A stretch of 64,000 nt of DNA from Bacillaceae bacterium SAS-127 (lineage in GTDB: Bacteria > Bacillota > Bacilli > Bacillales > Domibacillaceae): the NCBI GenBank assembly GCA_002261155.1, contig NKXN01000030.1:62001-126000 (forward strand). The letters are read 5' to 3'. Both the position numbers and the translations under genes were made by a program. Below, in pieces: positions 16,468 to 24,584 of the stretch; position 1 is the first letter of the stretch, and every line of letters begins with the position of its first letter. The notes below the pieces were generated by a model. The model did no database searches. It saw only the letters and a program-made list of their open reading frames with translations, and had not been told where the DNA came from.

Positions 16468-17589
16468 TCATCGAAAAGGAGAGGAATACCAGTTCCATAA
16501 CTCGATTTCTCCAATAATGACAAAATCGATTAAGGAGCTGTTTTTTAATTTTAACAGTTCTTTAGTTGGACCAGTAATAATGATACCATATGTTGTTACT
16601 CCATTTGCCTTTACATATTGATAGCGTTCGTTTAATTTCATTTCGTTCTTTCCTGATAAGTAAATTGGCTTCACCCAATTTGGATAGTCTTTTAGCAATT
16701 TCATCATTTTGACTACGTCTTCTTCTAATGTTTCATCACTATACTCTTCTCTACTTGGATAAAGCTCGATACTTGAAGGAAAACCGAAAATTTGTCCAGG
16801 TATTAAAAAAGGGCTTGTTTCTTCAAGGTTACCTTGATATTCATGGCCAGTATCAAGGGCATACCAAGGGATATGATATAATTCCTCGTTCAGAGTGGTT
16901 TTGTTTATTTCTTTGTAAACCTCTTCAAGTGTAAGGGTTCGATTAAAAGAGATACCAAGCTCTGCTACTGTTCCTTCGGGGAGTTTTTCTAAAGCCTCCC
17001 AAACTTCTTCTCGAAATTTGCTTCCTATTTTCTCGGGAAAATCAGGATGTACAAATTTTAGGTGACTTTCAGCATTATGATCGTTATTCCATTCAATTGA
17101 TGAATTGAGGAATGACAGCCGAGCATTTGTGTGCATCTCTCCTACTGAAAAATACTCATTTCCAATCATTTTTTCTAAGTCAGCTTCTTGCTTTTGACTG
17201 AGTAGTACACCAGTTTTATTTGAACGAGGCATAACCTCAACACCTGGATAGAAAGCTTCTATTGCCAAATTTGACACCGCATTAATTTTCTCGCCACGAT
17301 CACCAATCCCGTAATAAGCTGCTGAAAACAGACTGCCAACAAGATACACGAGTAAAGCGAGTCCGAACAGAAAAGAGAGCTGATTCCAACGCTGTTTCCA
17401 CTTCGCTTTCCGTAAGATGTTTCTCTCGTTGGGTAAAGCTGGTATAGGCTCGTTCTTTTCGGTCATATCGATATGATTTTGGCAGTGGATACATATTTCG
17501 ATATGTTCAATTAACTGTTGCTCTTCTTCTTGTGAAAGTTCATTTTTCTTTAATAAACTTCGAAAATGTTGGCATGAATCTTTTTCCAT
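16468..17589 (-). CDS. anti-sigma factor with zinc-finger and Sigma_reg domains (YhdL-like)
   Basis: 373 residues. The N-terminus carries a zinc-binding anti-sigma signature, His and two Cys in HIEICIHCQNH, plus Cys6. One membrane segment (about 73-93) follows, then a large extracytoplasmic part resembling the Sigma_reg_N/Sigma_reg_C arrangement of YhdL, the SigM anti-sigma factor. It should hold the neighbouring ECF sigma factor at the membrane until envelope stress releases it. The start is either ATG 17589 or the adjacent TTG 17592; both overlap the sigma gene stop, so translation is coupled. Confidence 0.8.
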   Translation of the reverse strand: MEKDSCQHFRSLLKKNELSQEEEQQLIEHIEICIHCQNHIDMTEKNEPIPALPNERNILRKAKWKQRWNQLSFLFGLALLVYLVGSLFSAAYYGIGDRGEKINAVSNLAIEAFYPGVEVMPRSNKTGVLLSQKQEADLEKMIGNEYFSVGEMHTNARLSFLNSSIEWNNDHNAESHLKFVHPDFPEKIGSKFREEVWEALEKLPEGTVAELGISFNRTLTLEEVYKEINKTTLNEELYHIPWYALDTGHEYQGNLEETSPFLIPGQIFGFPSSIELYPSREEYSDETLEEDVVKMMKLLKDYPNWVKPIYLSGKNEMKLNERYQYVKANGVTTYGIIITGPTKELLKLKNSSLIDFVIIGEIELWNWYSSPFR

Positions 17590-18071
17590 CAATCTTCTTC
17601 CCCCAGTCTTTTTCTTACCTCTTTTCTAGTCCGATGCAAAATGACTTTTACGTTCGCGGTGGTCAAGTTTAAAAGCTCCGCAATTTCCTCATAAGAAAAC
17701 CCATAATAATCACGTAGTAAAATAGCATGTCTTTTCGTTAAAGGAAATTGCTGGACAATACGAAGCCAGTCGTTAATTTTCGCTTGAATCAAAACGGTTT
17801 GTTCAGTACTCTGAACGATTGGCAGCATCATTTCTGTCATTTCTTGTTGGTACCGCTTCTTTTCGCTTCGTGTCCAGTCAATAAATGCGTGATAAGCAAT
17901 TTTTAATAGCCATGGCTTAGGACTTTCACCCTGATAACTGTCCAAATGAATATAAGCACGATAAAAGGTTTCCTGCAAAAGCTCCTCAGCGACATGAGAA
18001 TTACGGGAAAGAGAGAGAAGGTAAGTATATAAATCATGGAAATAAGTGCGATATAAATCTTCAATCGACAT
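17589..18071 (-). CDS. ECF sigma factor, SigM-like
   Basis: 160 residues. Region 2 (about 5-70) has YTYLLSLSRNSHVAEELLQE and KPWLLKIAYHAFIDW. Region 4 (about 105-155) has RHAILLRDYYGFSYEEIAEL followed by NVKVILHRTRKEVRKRL. The overall pattern is close to B. subtilis SigM (MTIDEIYQMYMNDVYRFLLS...), and the downstream partner is a YhdL-like anti-sigma factor. The ribosome site gggaggtt lies 5 bases before ATG 18071. An ECF-type promoter directly upstream suggests autoregulation. SigX- or SigV-type identity cannot be excluded. Confidence 0.85.
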   Translation of the reverse strand: MSIEDLYRTYFHDLYTYLLSLSRNSHVAEELLQETFYRAYIHLDSYQGESPKPWLLKIAYHAFIDWTRSEKKRYQQEMTEMMLPIVQSTEQTVLIQAKINDWLRIVQQFPLTKRHAILLRDYYGFSYEEIAELLNLTTANVKVILHRTRKEVRKRLGEED

Positions 18072-18094
18072 CGATTAACCTCCCTCAATAACAT

Positions 18095-18120
18095 AACGGA
18101 AAGAACGAAGAAAGGTTACA
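18095..18120 (-). promoter_or_regulatory. ECF-type autoregulatory promoter
   Basis: Read on the minus strand: TGTAACC (-35, from 18120) and CGTT (-10, to 18095), with 16 bases between AAC and CGT. This is the spacing and core of SigM/W/X promoters (TGAAAC-N16-CGTA/C). It starts about 25 bases before the sigma gene. Confidence 0.6.
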
Positions 18121-18150
18121 ATTATTGAAGAAAATTCTTACATATTACAA

Positions 18151-18190
18151 AAAAAGTGAGAAGAGAGCGGCAAAAGCTCTCTTCTCACTT
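18151..18190 (-). terminator. rho-independent terminator of the PadR operon
   Basis: aagtgagaagagagc and gctctcttctcactt form a perfect 15-base stem, with a T run on the minus strand. It overlaps the stop codon of the 18189-19220 gene. Confidence 0.9.
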
Positions 18191-19220
18191 AATAATTATG
18201 AGGTAAAGAAATTTCACTAGTCTTCTTACTAGCTAAATCTAATTGATAGAGATGATATTCAGGTTCATCTTCACCGAACTGTATATCGACCATAAAGTAA
18301 ACAGTTTGAAGATCAGCGGCTATCACTGGATGCGAAGCTGATTTACCTAACTGTGTTAGCTGTGTTTCTTTATTTGAAGCAGGGTTGAATTGAAATAGCT
18401 CATATTCAAAGATGCCATTTGTTTCAGAATTGGCTACAGATTGAAAAATGATTTCGTTTCCAATAAAGTTGAAATCATAGATATCCTCTTTACGATCAGG
18501 AGCGGAATAAACTTTTACCTTATTTGTTCCGTTCAATGAGATTTGGAAAATACGTTCTTTCATTTCAAACGCATCATCAGCTGTTTGTTCCTCTTTATCA
18601 TCGACCATTGCGACATAAGCATAACGTCCTTTTTCATCAACTTGTAAGGAATTCATTCCATACTCTTTCAGTTTAGTATGTTGAATTTGCTGTTTCTCTT
18701 TCAAATGGTATTCAAAAATATCGATATCGTGCGGACGCTTTCCGGTGATCGGAGAGTAATTTTCAAAAGTACCTGCTTGTAAATAAAAAATAGATTGATC
18801 ATTTTTAGCTAATTCGATTTCGGTGATAAGTTGCTGCTCTTTAAATAAAGTTGAGATTTCTTCTGTTTGAATATTGATGGAGACAACCCAGCTATATGGT
18901 GTTTGCTCCATATCTTTATTAGAAACTATGTAAACTAATTGTGATCCATCAGCAGAAAAACTTGGATCTAAGATTATTTTATCGTTATCGTATTGAATGA
19001 GTTCTTTTTCAAGCTTTTGCTTATCATTTTTAATTCGAAGAGACGGTTTCCCATCTGTAAAAGTAATATAAGCAATAGTTCCGTTTGACGAAACATCATA
19101 ATGTTCGGCTAAACCGTTTGTTTTCTCGTTATCTCCCTTTTGGAGTAAGAATCCTACGGCTAAAAGGGTAGTTAGGATGAGCAAAGCTGAGGCGATGATC
19201 CACGTTAGTCTTTTTTTCAT
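18189..19220 (-). CDS. membrane-anchored beta-propeller (TolB/PD40-like) protein
   Basis: 343 residues. The N-terminal signal anchor is MKKRLTWIIASALLILTTLL. The outer part has several PD40/TolB-type repeats, for example DPSFSADGSQLVYIVSNKD and HPVIAADLQTVYFMVD, each pairing data with a strand-rich blade. Such repeats form a beta-propeller. ATG at 19220 with aagggag is chosen; the longer frame to 19325 runs into the preceding gene and lacks a ribosome site. It follows the HAAS membrane protein and PadR gene in the same direction. The role is unknown and may be sensing or binding outside the membrane. Confidence 0.75.
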   Translation of the reverse strand: MKKRLTWIIASALLILTTLLAVGFLLQKGDNEKTNGLAEHYDVSSNGTIAYITFTDGKPSLRIKNDKQKLEKELIQYDNDKIILDPSFSADGSQLVYIVSNKDMEQTPYSWVVSINIQTEEISTLFKEQQLITEIELAKNDQSIFYLQAGTFENYSPITGKRPHDIDIFEYHLKEKQQIQHTKLKEYGMNSLQVDEKGRYAYVAMVDDKEEQTADDAFEMKERIFQISLNGTNKVKVYSAPDRKEDIYDFNFIGNEIIFQSVANSETNGIFEYELFQFNPASNKETQLTQLGKSASHPVIAADLQTVYFMVDIQFGEDEPEYHLYQLDLASKKTSEISLPHNY

Positions 19221-19290
19221 GTTGGTTGCTCCCTTGTGAAAGTGTTTCGATTCTTTTTTCGTATTCTCTAAATTTTTTTCCCTACAGTAT

Positions 19291-20154
19291 TTATAAAAAG
19301 AGTTCAGGTGCAAGAATGAAAGCAACTATTAGCAGGGAAATGAATATAGGTAGAGTCGTGATGATATAACTAAACGTCCGATTATTATTCCAGAGAACTA
19401 ACTGAAGTTTATATAATCCTCCCCAGATGATAAGAGGTGAAGCAAACAATATCATTTTTGGTTGAGGTTTTCCGAACAGGGCGAATCCTGCCCAAATAAA
19501 AAAGAGAGAAAATGCACCTATGATAAGACCAGATGTAATGTTAATGAAGTGAATGGCTTTTTTGTCTTTGTCCATCTTTCCCGATGTTTCGATGAGGTTC
19601 GTTTGATAAAGGAAAAACACATTTGTCATAATGAGCAAGAGCGTTCCGAACGCTAATGAGCTGGACAACGTATGATTCAAGCTGGTAGCCATCAAGTATT
19701 CATAGATCAGTACAAGCAAAGACATTACTAATAAACTGTTTTGATACCTCTTTCTAAGATGATTAGTTAATGGTAGTAAAGCAAAAATTAGAAAAGTTGT
19801 TCCACAGGCGAAAGCGAGCATCAGCCAAAAAATATGTGCATCTCCGTTCGTAAATAGTTGCGTTAAATAAATGGTGATTGTCCATATTAAAGAAGCCAAA
19901 GCAAACGTCAAATACATTTCTTTTCGATACGGCATGAGCACTTGTTGTAATTCGGAACGGACGACCTCTGCATTTCCGAATTGTTGAACCGCCAAGTTTT
20001 CTGCTTCTTCTAGTGAATAACCTTGCTTCAAAAGTTCATCTCGCGAAATTTCTAGATGAATGAGCATTTCCTCGTACATCTCTTCTTTTTCTGCTTGAGA
20101 GCAGTCGAGCTTGAAAACGATCTTTTGAGCAAATTGTTCGAGTTGGCTGTTCAT
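19291..20154 (-). CDS. HAAS-domain membrane protein
   Basis: 287 residues. An N-terminal HAAS (DUF1700-like) helical domain occupies about 1-70, with EEMYEEMLIHLEISRDELL and LEEAENLAVQQFGN; then come about seven hydrophobic segments. HAAS domains are very often encoded next to PadR regulators and are thought to link membrane proteins to them. Here the gene overlaps the PadR gene by four bases (ATGA) and precedes the beta-propeller gene. The transported or sensed compound is unknown. Confidence 0.8.
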   Translation of the reverse strand: MNSQLEQFAQKIVFKLDCSQAEKEEMYEEMLIHLEISRDELLKQGYSLEEAENLAVQQFGNAEVVRSELQQVLMPYRKEMYLTFALASLIWTITIYLTQLFTNGDAHIFWLMLAFACGTTFLIFALLPLTNHLRKRYQNSLLVMSLLVLIYEYLMATSLNHTLSSSLAFGTLLLIMTNVFFLYQTNLIETSGKMDKDKKAIHFINITSGLIIGAFSLFFIWAGFALFGKPQPKMILFASPLIIWGGLYKLQLVLWNNNRTFSYIITTLPIFISLLIVAFILAPELFL

Positions 20155-20474
20155 GTAAAGTCACCTTGTACTTTGCGAATTAAATTTTCTACTAGACTCC
20201 AATTTCTCTTTTTCTTTTCCAATTCAATCAAACCTGAAGCCGTGATTTTATAATATTTTCTTCGGCCAGCCGCTTTCTCCAACCAGTAGGATTCGATCCA
20301 CTCTTTTTTCTCAAGCCGCTTTAAAGCGGGATATAATGTGCCTTCGCTCATTTCATATGTATGATTGCTTGAGTCGCGCAAAATTTTGATCATTTCATAG
20401 CCATACAAATCTTTTTGAGAAATGAGCGAAAGTAAGATTAAATCAATGCTACCTTTCATCATTTCTTTATCCAT
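20151..20474 (-). CDS. PadR-family transcriptional regulator
   Basis: 107 residues. The winged helix covers about 5-85 with LYGYEMIKILRDSS, YEMSEGTLYPALKRLEKKEW and GRRKYYKITASGLIELE, the diagnostic PadR pattern. ATG at 20474 is chosen because ccaccttt (minus strand aaaggtgg) sits 7 bases upstream; two in-frame GTG codons lie inside that site. It is the first gene of an operon with the HAAS membrane protein and the propeller protein, and probably represses its own promoter through the operator at 20515-20538. Confidence 0.9.
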   Translation of the reverse strand: MDKEMMKGSIDLILLSLISQKDLYGYEMIKILRDSSNHTYEMSEGTLYPALKRLEKKEWIESYWLEKAAGRRKYYKITASGLIELEKKKRNWSLVENLIRKVQGDFT

Positions 20475-20511
20475 TGCATTCACCACCTTTAGAAAGTATT
20501 GGAATAATTAC

Positions 20512-20540
20512 ATAGTAATACAATGTGCATCGTATTACAA
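20512..20540 (-). promoter_or_regulatory. PadR operon promoter with embedded operator
   Basis: Minus strand: -35 TTGTAA (20535-20540), 17-base spacer, -10 TACTAT (20512-20517). A 24-base inverted repeat (20515-20538) with arms GTAATAC.ATG and CAT.GTATTAC fills the spacer and both box edges. It contains the ATGT...ACAT-like core known for PadR operators. A bound dimer would exclude RNA polymerase. Confidence 0.7.
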
Positions 20541-20551
20541 GGTTGATAAGT

Positions 20552-20580
20552 AAAAAAAGGAGCCCTTTTGCTCTTTTTTT
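20552..20580 (-). terminator. terminator after a decayed minus-strand gene
   Basis: An A/T-rich stem (aaaaaaaggagc / gctcttttttt) that works best on the minus strand, 10 bases after the remnant reading frame ends. Confidence 0.6.
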
Positions 20581-20589
20581 AGTCATTTA

Positions 20590-20830
20590 TTAGTTAGAAA
20601 GCTGCATGTTCACCGCTTGTTGAATCATATCTTCTACTGATAAATCTGGATTCAGCGGCATTAGAACGTAACGTAAGCCGTGTTCACATTGATTTCTACT
20701 TCTCGTTTTGTTCTTCAGGTGTTGGAAAAATACTTAATGATACGTATACCTTCAGTAATCATCATTTTATTTTGAAGTGAGTAGGAGATACCTGAATCTT
20801 AATAACTTGCAACTCATTTACGTTTACTCA
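20590..20830 (-). pseudogene. decayed gene remnant
   Basis: Part of a 465-base region (20487-20951) without an intact gene. On the minus strand the last frame reads ...CEHGLRYVLMPLNPDLSVED and ends QLSN-stop at 20590, directly before a terminator. Upstream pieces such as VYVSLSIFPTPEEQNEK and NELQVIKIQVSPTHFKIK lie in other frames and are broken by stops. No start or ribosome site is seen. I cannot name the parent family. The terminator and protein-like composition argue for a former gene rather than random sequence. Confidence 0.5.
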
Positions 20831-20951
20831 ATAGGGATAATAGGGAAAAAATCAGTATATATTAGAATAGATATGAAACAGTATGAACGGTGCATGGGGA
20901 TAATTGAACGACGCAACAATAAAAACTCCCAATAACAAAGGAGGAATTTAT

Positions 20952-22106
20952 ATGCGCGTATTAGTGTTAGGAGCAGGGTTAATGGGGAAGGAGGTGGCGA
21001 GGGATTTAGTGAACAGTGAACGGGTGTTGAAGGTGACACTTGCTGATATGGATATGGAGAAAGCGAAAAAAATTTGTAGTAGCTTACAGTCGTCGAAGCT
21101 TGAGGTGGCATTTGTGAATGCAACAAAAGAAGAACAATTAATTCATATGATGGGCAGACATGATATCGTAGTGAATGCTCTCTTTTACTCCTTTAATGAA
21201 AGTGTAGCGAAGGCAGCTATTTCGGCAGGTGTGCATTGTGTCGATCTCGGTGGTCATATTGGTCATGCAACGGATCGTGTATTAAAGCTTCATGATCAAG
21301 CAAAGGTAGCGGGAGTGACGGTTATTCCGGATCTTGGAGTGGCACCTGGTGCGATCAACATTTTATCGGGATATGGAGCTAGTCAATTAGACGAAGTGAA
21401 AGAGATAAAATTATATGTTGGTGGGATTCCTTTGAGGCCATCCCCACCGCTTGAGTATAATCATGTCTTTTCGATGGAAGGGGTATTCGATCATTACACT
21501 GATCCTTCTTTTATTATTCGAGACGGAAAAAAGCAGGAGATTGCTTCTTTATCAGAAATAGAGACGATTTTTTTTGAAAAATTTGGTCCGTTAGAAGCGT
21601 TCCATACCGCTGGAGGAACGTCCACTTTAGCTTATTCTTATCCTGATTTAGCTTGTTTAGAGTACAAAACGATTCGTTATCCCGGCCATGCAGAAAAATT
21701 TCAGTTGTTGGTTGATTTGAACTTAACACGCAATGATTATTTTGTGGAAATCAACGGTCAGCAAGTAAAGCCTAGAGATGTTCTTTTGAAGGTGCTTGCT
21801 CCGATTGTCGATTTAAAAGATGGGGAAGATGTTGTGTTGTTAAGTGTATTAACAACGGGGTCGAAAGAAGGAAAAGTAGCTAGTTATCGTTATGAAATGA
21901 TTACTTATAAAGATCAAGAGAATCATGTCACTGCGATGGCGAGAGCAACAGCGACGACAATTTCCATTGCAGCGCAAATGATTGGAGATGGAATAATTAC
22001 GAAGCGAGGGGTTTATCCCCCTGAACAAATTGTCCCCGGCGATATTTATATAAAGGAGATGGAGAAACGAGGAGTGATGATTAAAGAGACGATGAATCAT
22101 AAATAG
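20952..22106 (+). CDS. L-lysine 6-dehydrogenase (saccharopine dehydrogenase family)
   Basis: Predicted to oxidise lysine with NAD to 2-aminoadipate 6-semialdehyde, which cyclises to piperideine-6-carboxylate. The 384-residue protein starts with a Rossmann motif [13 protein letters not shown] and continues with [54 protein letters not shown], and ends [16 protein letters not shown]. From memory these segments agree closely with the characterised Geobacillus lysine 6-dehydrogenase (386 residues). ATG 20952 follows aaaggagg. An aldehyde dehydrogenase on the same strand 5.3 kb downstream could take the next step (inference). Saccharopine reductase activity is less likely, because no partner genes are present. 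Confidence 0.85.
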   Translation: MRVLVLGAGLMGKEVARDLVNSERVLKVTLADMDMEKAKKICSSLQSSKLEVAFVNATKEEQLIHMMGRHDIVVNALFYSFNESVAKAAISAGVHCVDLGGHIGHATDRVLKLHDQAKVAGVTVIPDLGVAPGAINILSGYGASQLDEVKEIKLYVGGIPLRPSPPLEYNHVFSMEGVFDHYTDPSFIIRDGKKQEIASLSEIETIFFEKFGPLEAFHTAGGTSTLAYSYPDLACLEYKTIRYPGHAEKFQLLVDLNLTRNDYFVEINGQQVKPRDVLLKVLAPIVDLKDGEDVVLLSVLTTGSKEGKVASYRYEMITYKDQENHVTAMARATATTISIAAQMIGDGIITKRGVYPPEQIVPGDIYIKEMEKRGVMIKETMNHK

Positions 22107-22136
22107 AGTATTATCAAAAAAGTTCCCTTGTTTATC

Positions 22137-22203
22137 TCACATTAACGGGCAGTAAGGTCCCCGCCGAGCAATAAAGTTATTTAGGCGGGGGCAACTGTCT
22201 GTG
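22137..22203. repeat. dispersed structured repeat, family 1, copy 1
   Basis: Starts cacattaacgggcagtaagg and ends caactgtctgtg. The outer stem acgggcagt (22145-22153) pairs with actgtctgt (22194-22202) through seven Watson-Crick and two G-T pairs. Inner stems are ccccgcc/ggcgggg and aataa/ttatt. It shares the attaacgggcagtaag start and the caactg.c.g.. end with 56579-56668. It lies between the convergent lysine dehydrogenase and ger operons, about 30 bases after the former's stop. Confidence 0.7.
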
Positions 22204-22221
22204 TCCACTTTTTATAGACTG

Positions 22222-23388
22222 TTAAAGGGTTGGGAACTTTCTTTGTCGATCACTTCGTATCATTTTCACCTTAACTTGTACATCAGGTTGTTTTAAACTG
22301 TTTTGTGTTAATGGGATTTTCCCGTCCTCTTCTATTTTTGCCCATGTTTTAACATCTTCTCGGTATAAAGTTTCAGATAGTCGGAATAAGTCTGAGTTTG
22401 TTTTTAAACCTTCTTTATATGCCGAGATTACTTCTTGCTCCAACGTCTTTTGAACTGCTTTTTCTATTTCTTTAAGTTTTCGTTCGGTCGCAATTTCTTG
22501 TAATAAGACCGTTGCATCGATGGATAGTTTGAAATGAACGTCGCTTCCTTTCACTAAGGGCCTTTTTTTGATTTTTATTTTTTCAATTAACACACTAATA
22601 TCTAATCCCTTCACTTTGATACTGAGTTCAGCTCTTTTTAAATCATTATTTAGCCATCTTAATCCTTTGATTTTTTCATAGGGTATTATATCTTTTAATT
22701 TTTTTTCCGTGATCGATGCGATCCCAGCCATTTGAATGTTTTTTTTCATCTTTACATCAGATTTCCATGACTTTTTCACTGTTTTTACATAAGGAATAAA
22801 CGTTTCATGAGGCGGTTCATGTAAGGCAATTAACAATTCTCTCATATCAACGGATCTAATAAAAGAGCTTTGTTCGTACGAAGCCTCTGGTTGATTTAAT
22901 TTGGTATAAGTTGTTGATGCTTTTAGAGAAGGGAGAGTAGTCATAATATCAAACAGTGGTTCTTTTGTTGCGAAGATGTATGTTCCATATCTAGTTTCAC
23001 GGTAGCGATCAAACAAATCAATCGTTTTTTCTAACGCTTTGTTATTTAAAGCTTCTTCCGTAAAGATAAAGAAAGACAAATGTCCCCAAAATAAACGGCG
23101 TTGAGACGAACGGTACACTTCAAAAACTGCTTCATTCACTGTTTTTCCTTTTCCTCTACCAACAACGACGATCGTTTGTGTTACCTTTCCGGTTGATTCA
23201 GACTTAGCAATTAAACTAGGGTTAAGCATTTGCAAATAGACAACGAACTCACCATCTTTATAATCGACACCTAAACCTTGAATGTATACCATTCGCTCAG
23301 GTTCATTGGCATCCCAGCAGCCAGCTAGAGGAATCATCAATAGGAGAAAAGCGATACCTAGTAGTATATGTTTAACATGAAATCTCAT
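22222..23388 (-). CDS. germinant receptor C subunit (GerAC-like), second copy
   Basis: 388-residue lipoprotein; signal peptide with lipobox PLAGC (Cys about residue 24). It is followed by WDANEPERMVYIQGLGVDYK, the start of the Ger(x)C domain, and later GRGKGKTVNEAVFEVYRSSQ and RRLFWGHLSFFIFTEEAL. It would be anchored to the outer face of the spore inner membrane as part of a nutrient receptor. It is the fourth and last gene of the ger operon, 29 bases after the first C gene, with an identical ggaggttcttcatgag start region. It is about four-fifths identical to that copy by eye, so it is a recent tandem duplication. Confidence 0.92.
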   Translation of the reverse strand: MRFHVKHILLGIAFLLLMIPLAGCWDANEPERMVYIQGLGVDYKDGEFVVYLQMLNPSLIAKSESTGKVTQTIVVVGRGKGKTVNEAVFEVYRSSQRRLFWGHLSFFIFTEEALNNKALEKTIDLFDRYRETRYGTYIFATKEPLFDIMTTLPSLKASTTYTKLNQPEASYEQSSFIRSVDMRELLIALHEPPHETFIPYVKTVKKSWKSDVKMKKNIQMAGIASITEKKLKDIIPYEKIKGLRWLNNDLKRAELSIKVKGLDISVLIEKIKIKKRPLVKGSDVHFKLSIDATVLLQEIATERKLKEIEKAVQKTLEQEVISAYKEGLKTNSDLFRLSETLYREDVKTWAKIEEDGKIPLTQNSLKQPDVQVKVKMIRSDRQRKFPTL

Positions 23389-23417
23389 GAAGAACCTCCT
23401 AGATTAGCTCCTGAATT

Positions 23418-24584
23418 TTAAAGAGTTGGTAATTTTCTTTGTCGCTCGCCTCGGATTATTTTCACTTTAACCTGTATGTCAGATGGTCTTATACTGTCAG
23501 TTGTTAATGGGATTTTTCCATTTTTATTTATTTTCTTCCACGCTTGAACATCCTCTCGATACAAAGTTTCAGATAGTCGAAAAAGGTCAGAATCGGTTTT
23601 TAACCCTTCTTTATATACTGCGATTACTTCTTGTTTTACAACTTTTTCAGCTGCTGTTTCTATTTCTTTGAGGTTTCGTTCAGTCGCAATTTCTCGTAAT
23701 AAGACGGTCACATCGATGGATAGTTTGAAGTGAACATCATTGCCTTTCACTATTGGCTTTTTTTTAGCTTTGACTTTTTCGACTAATAAACTAATATCTA
23801 GTTCCTTCACTTTGATACTGAGTTCAGCCCTTTTTAAATCATTATTTAGCCATCTTAACCCCTTCATTTTTTCGTAGGATATTACATCTTTTAATTTTTT
23901 CGCCGTTATGGATGCGATGCCGGCCATTTGAATGGCTGGTTTCATTCCTTTGTCAGATTTCCATGATTTCTTTGTAATTTCTACATAAGGAATAGCCGTT
24001 TCATGAGGTGGTTCATTTAAGGAAATTAATAACTCTCTCATATCAACGTGTTTAACAAAGGAGCTTTGTTTATACGAAGCCTCTGGCTCGTTTAATTTAG
24101 TATAAGCAGTTGATGCTTTTAAAGCGGGAAGGGTAGTCATCATATCGAATAGTGGCTCTTTCGTTGCGAATATGTCTATTCCATATCTAGTTTCGCGATA
24201 GCGATCAAACAAATCAATTGTTTTTTCTAACGCTTTGTTTTTTAAAGCTTCTTCCGTAAAAATAAAAAAAGACAAATGCCCCCAAAATAAACGGCGTTGA
24301 GATGAACGGTACACGTCGAATGCTGCTTCATTCACTGTTTTCCCTCTGCCTCTGCCAACAACGACAGTAGATTGTTGCACGCCGCTTGTTGCTTCAGACT
24401 TAGCAATTAAACCAGGATTAAGCATTTGCAAATAGACAACGAACTCACCATCTTTATAATCGACACCTAATCCTTGAATATATACCATTCGTTCAGGTTC
24501 ATTGGCATCCCAACAGCCGGCTAGAGGAAGAATCAACATGAGAGAAATGATGCATAGTAGTACACGTTTAACATAAAGCCTCAT
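23418..24584 (-). CDS. germinant receptor C subunit (GerAC-like), first copy
   Basis: 388-residue lipoprotein with lipobox PLAGC and a Ger(x)C domain, the same length as its neighbour at 22222-23388. Differences cluster in the signal peptide and between residues 195 and 215 (PYVEITKKSWKSDKGMKPAI here against PYVKTVKKSWKSDVKMKKNI). The start overlaps the GerAA stop by ATGA, so it is translationally coupled to the A subunit and is the more likely ancestral C gene. Role: third component of a spore nutrient receptor. The germinant cannot be predicted from sequence. Confidence 0.93.
   Translation of the reverse strand: MRLYVKRVLLCIISLMLILPLAGCWDANEPERMVYIQGLGVDYKDGEFVVYLQMLNPGLIAKSEATSGVQQSTVVVGRGRGKTVNEAAFDVYRSSQRRLFWGHLSFFIFTEEALKNKALEKTIDLFDRYRETRYGIDIFATKEPLFDMMTTLPALKASTAYTKLNEPEASYKQSSFVKHVDMRELLISLNEPPHETAIPYVEITKKSWKSDKGMKPAIQMAGIASITAKKLKDVISYEKMKGLRWLNNDLKRAELSIKVKELDISLLVEKVKAKKKPIVKGNDVHFKLSIDVTVLLREIATERNLKEIETAAEKVVKQEVIAVYKEGLKTDSDLFRLSETLYREDVQAWKKINKNGKIPLTTDSIRPSDIQVKVKIIRGERQRKLPTL

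Noticed and set aside
22137-22203. Family 1 repeat as an intrinsic terminator or riboswitch
   Set aside because: It lacks a T tract, lies after both genes' stop codons, and resembles no riboswitch I know; a second copy elsewhere favours a dispersed repeat.
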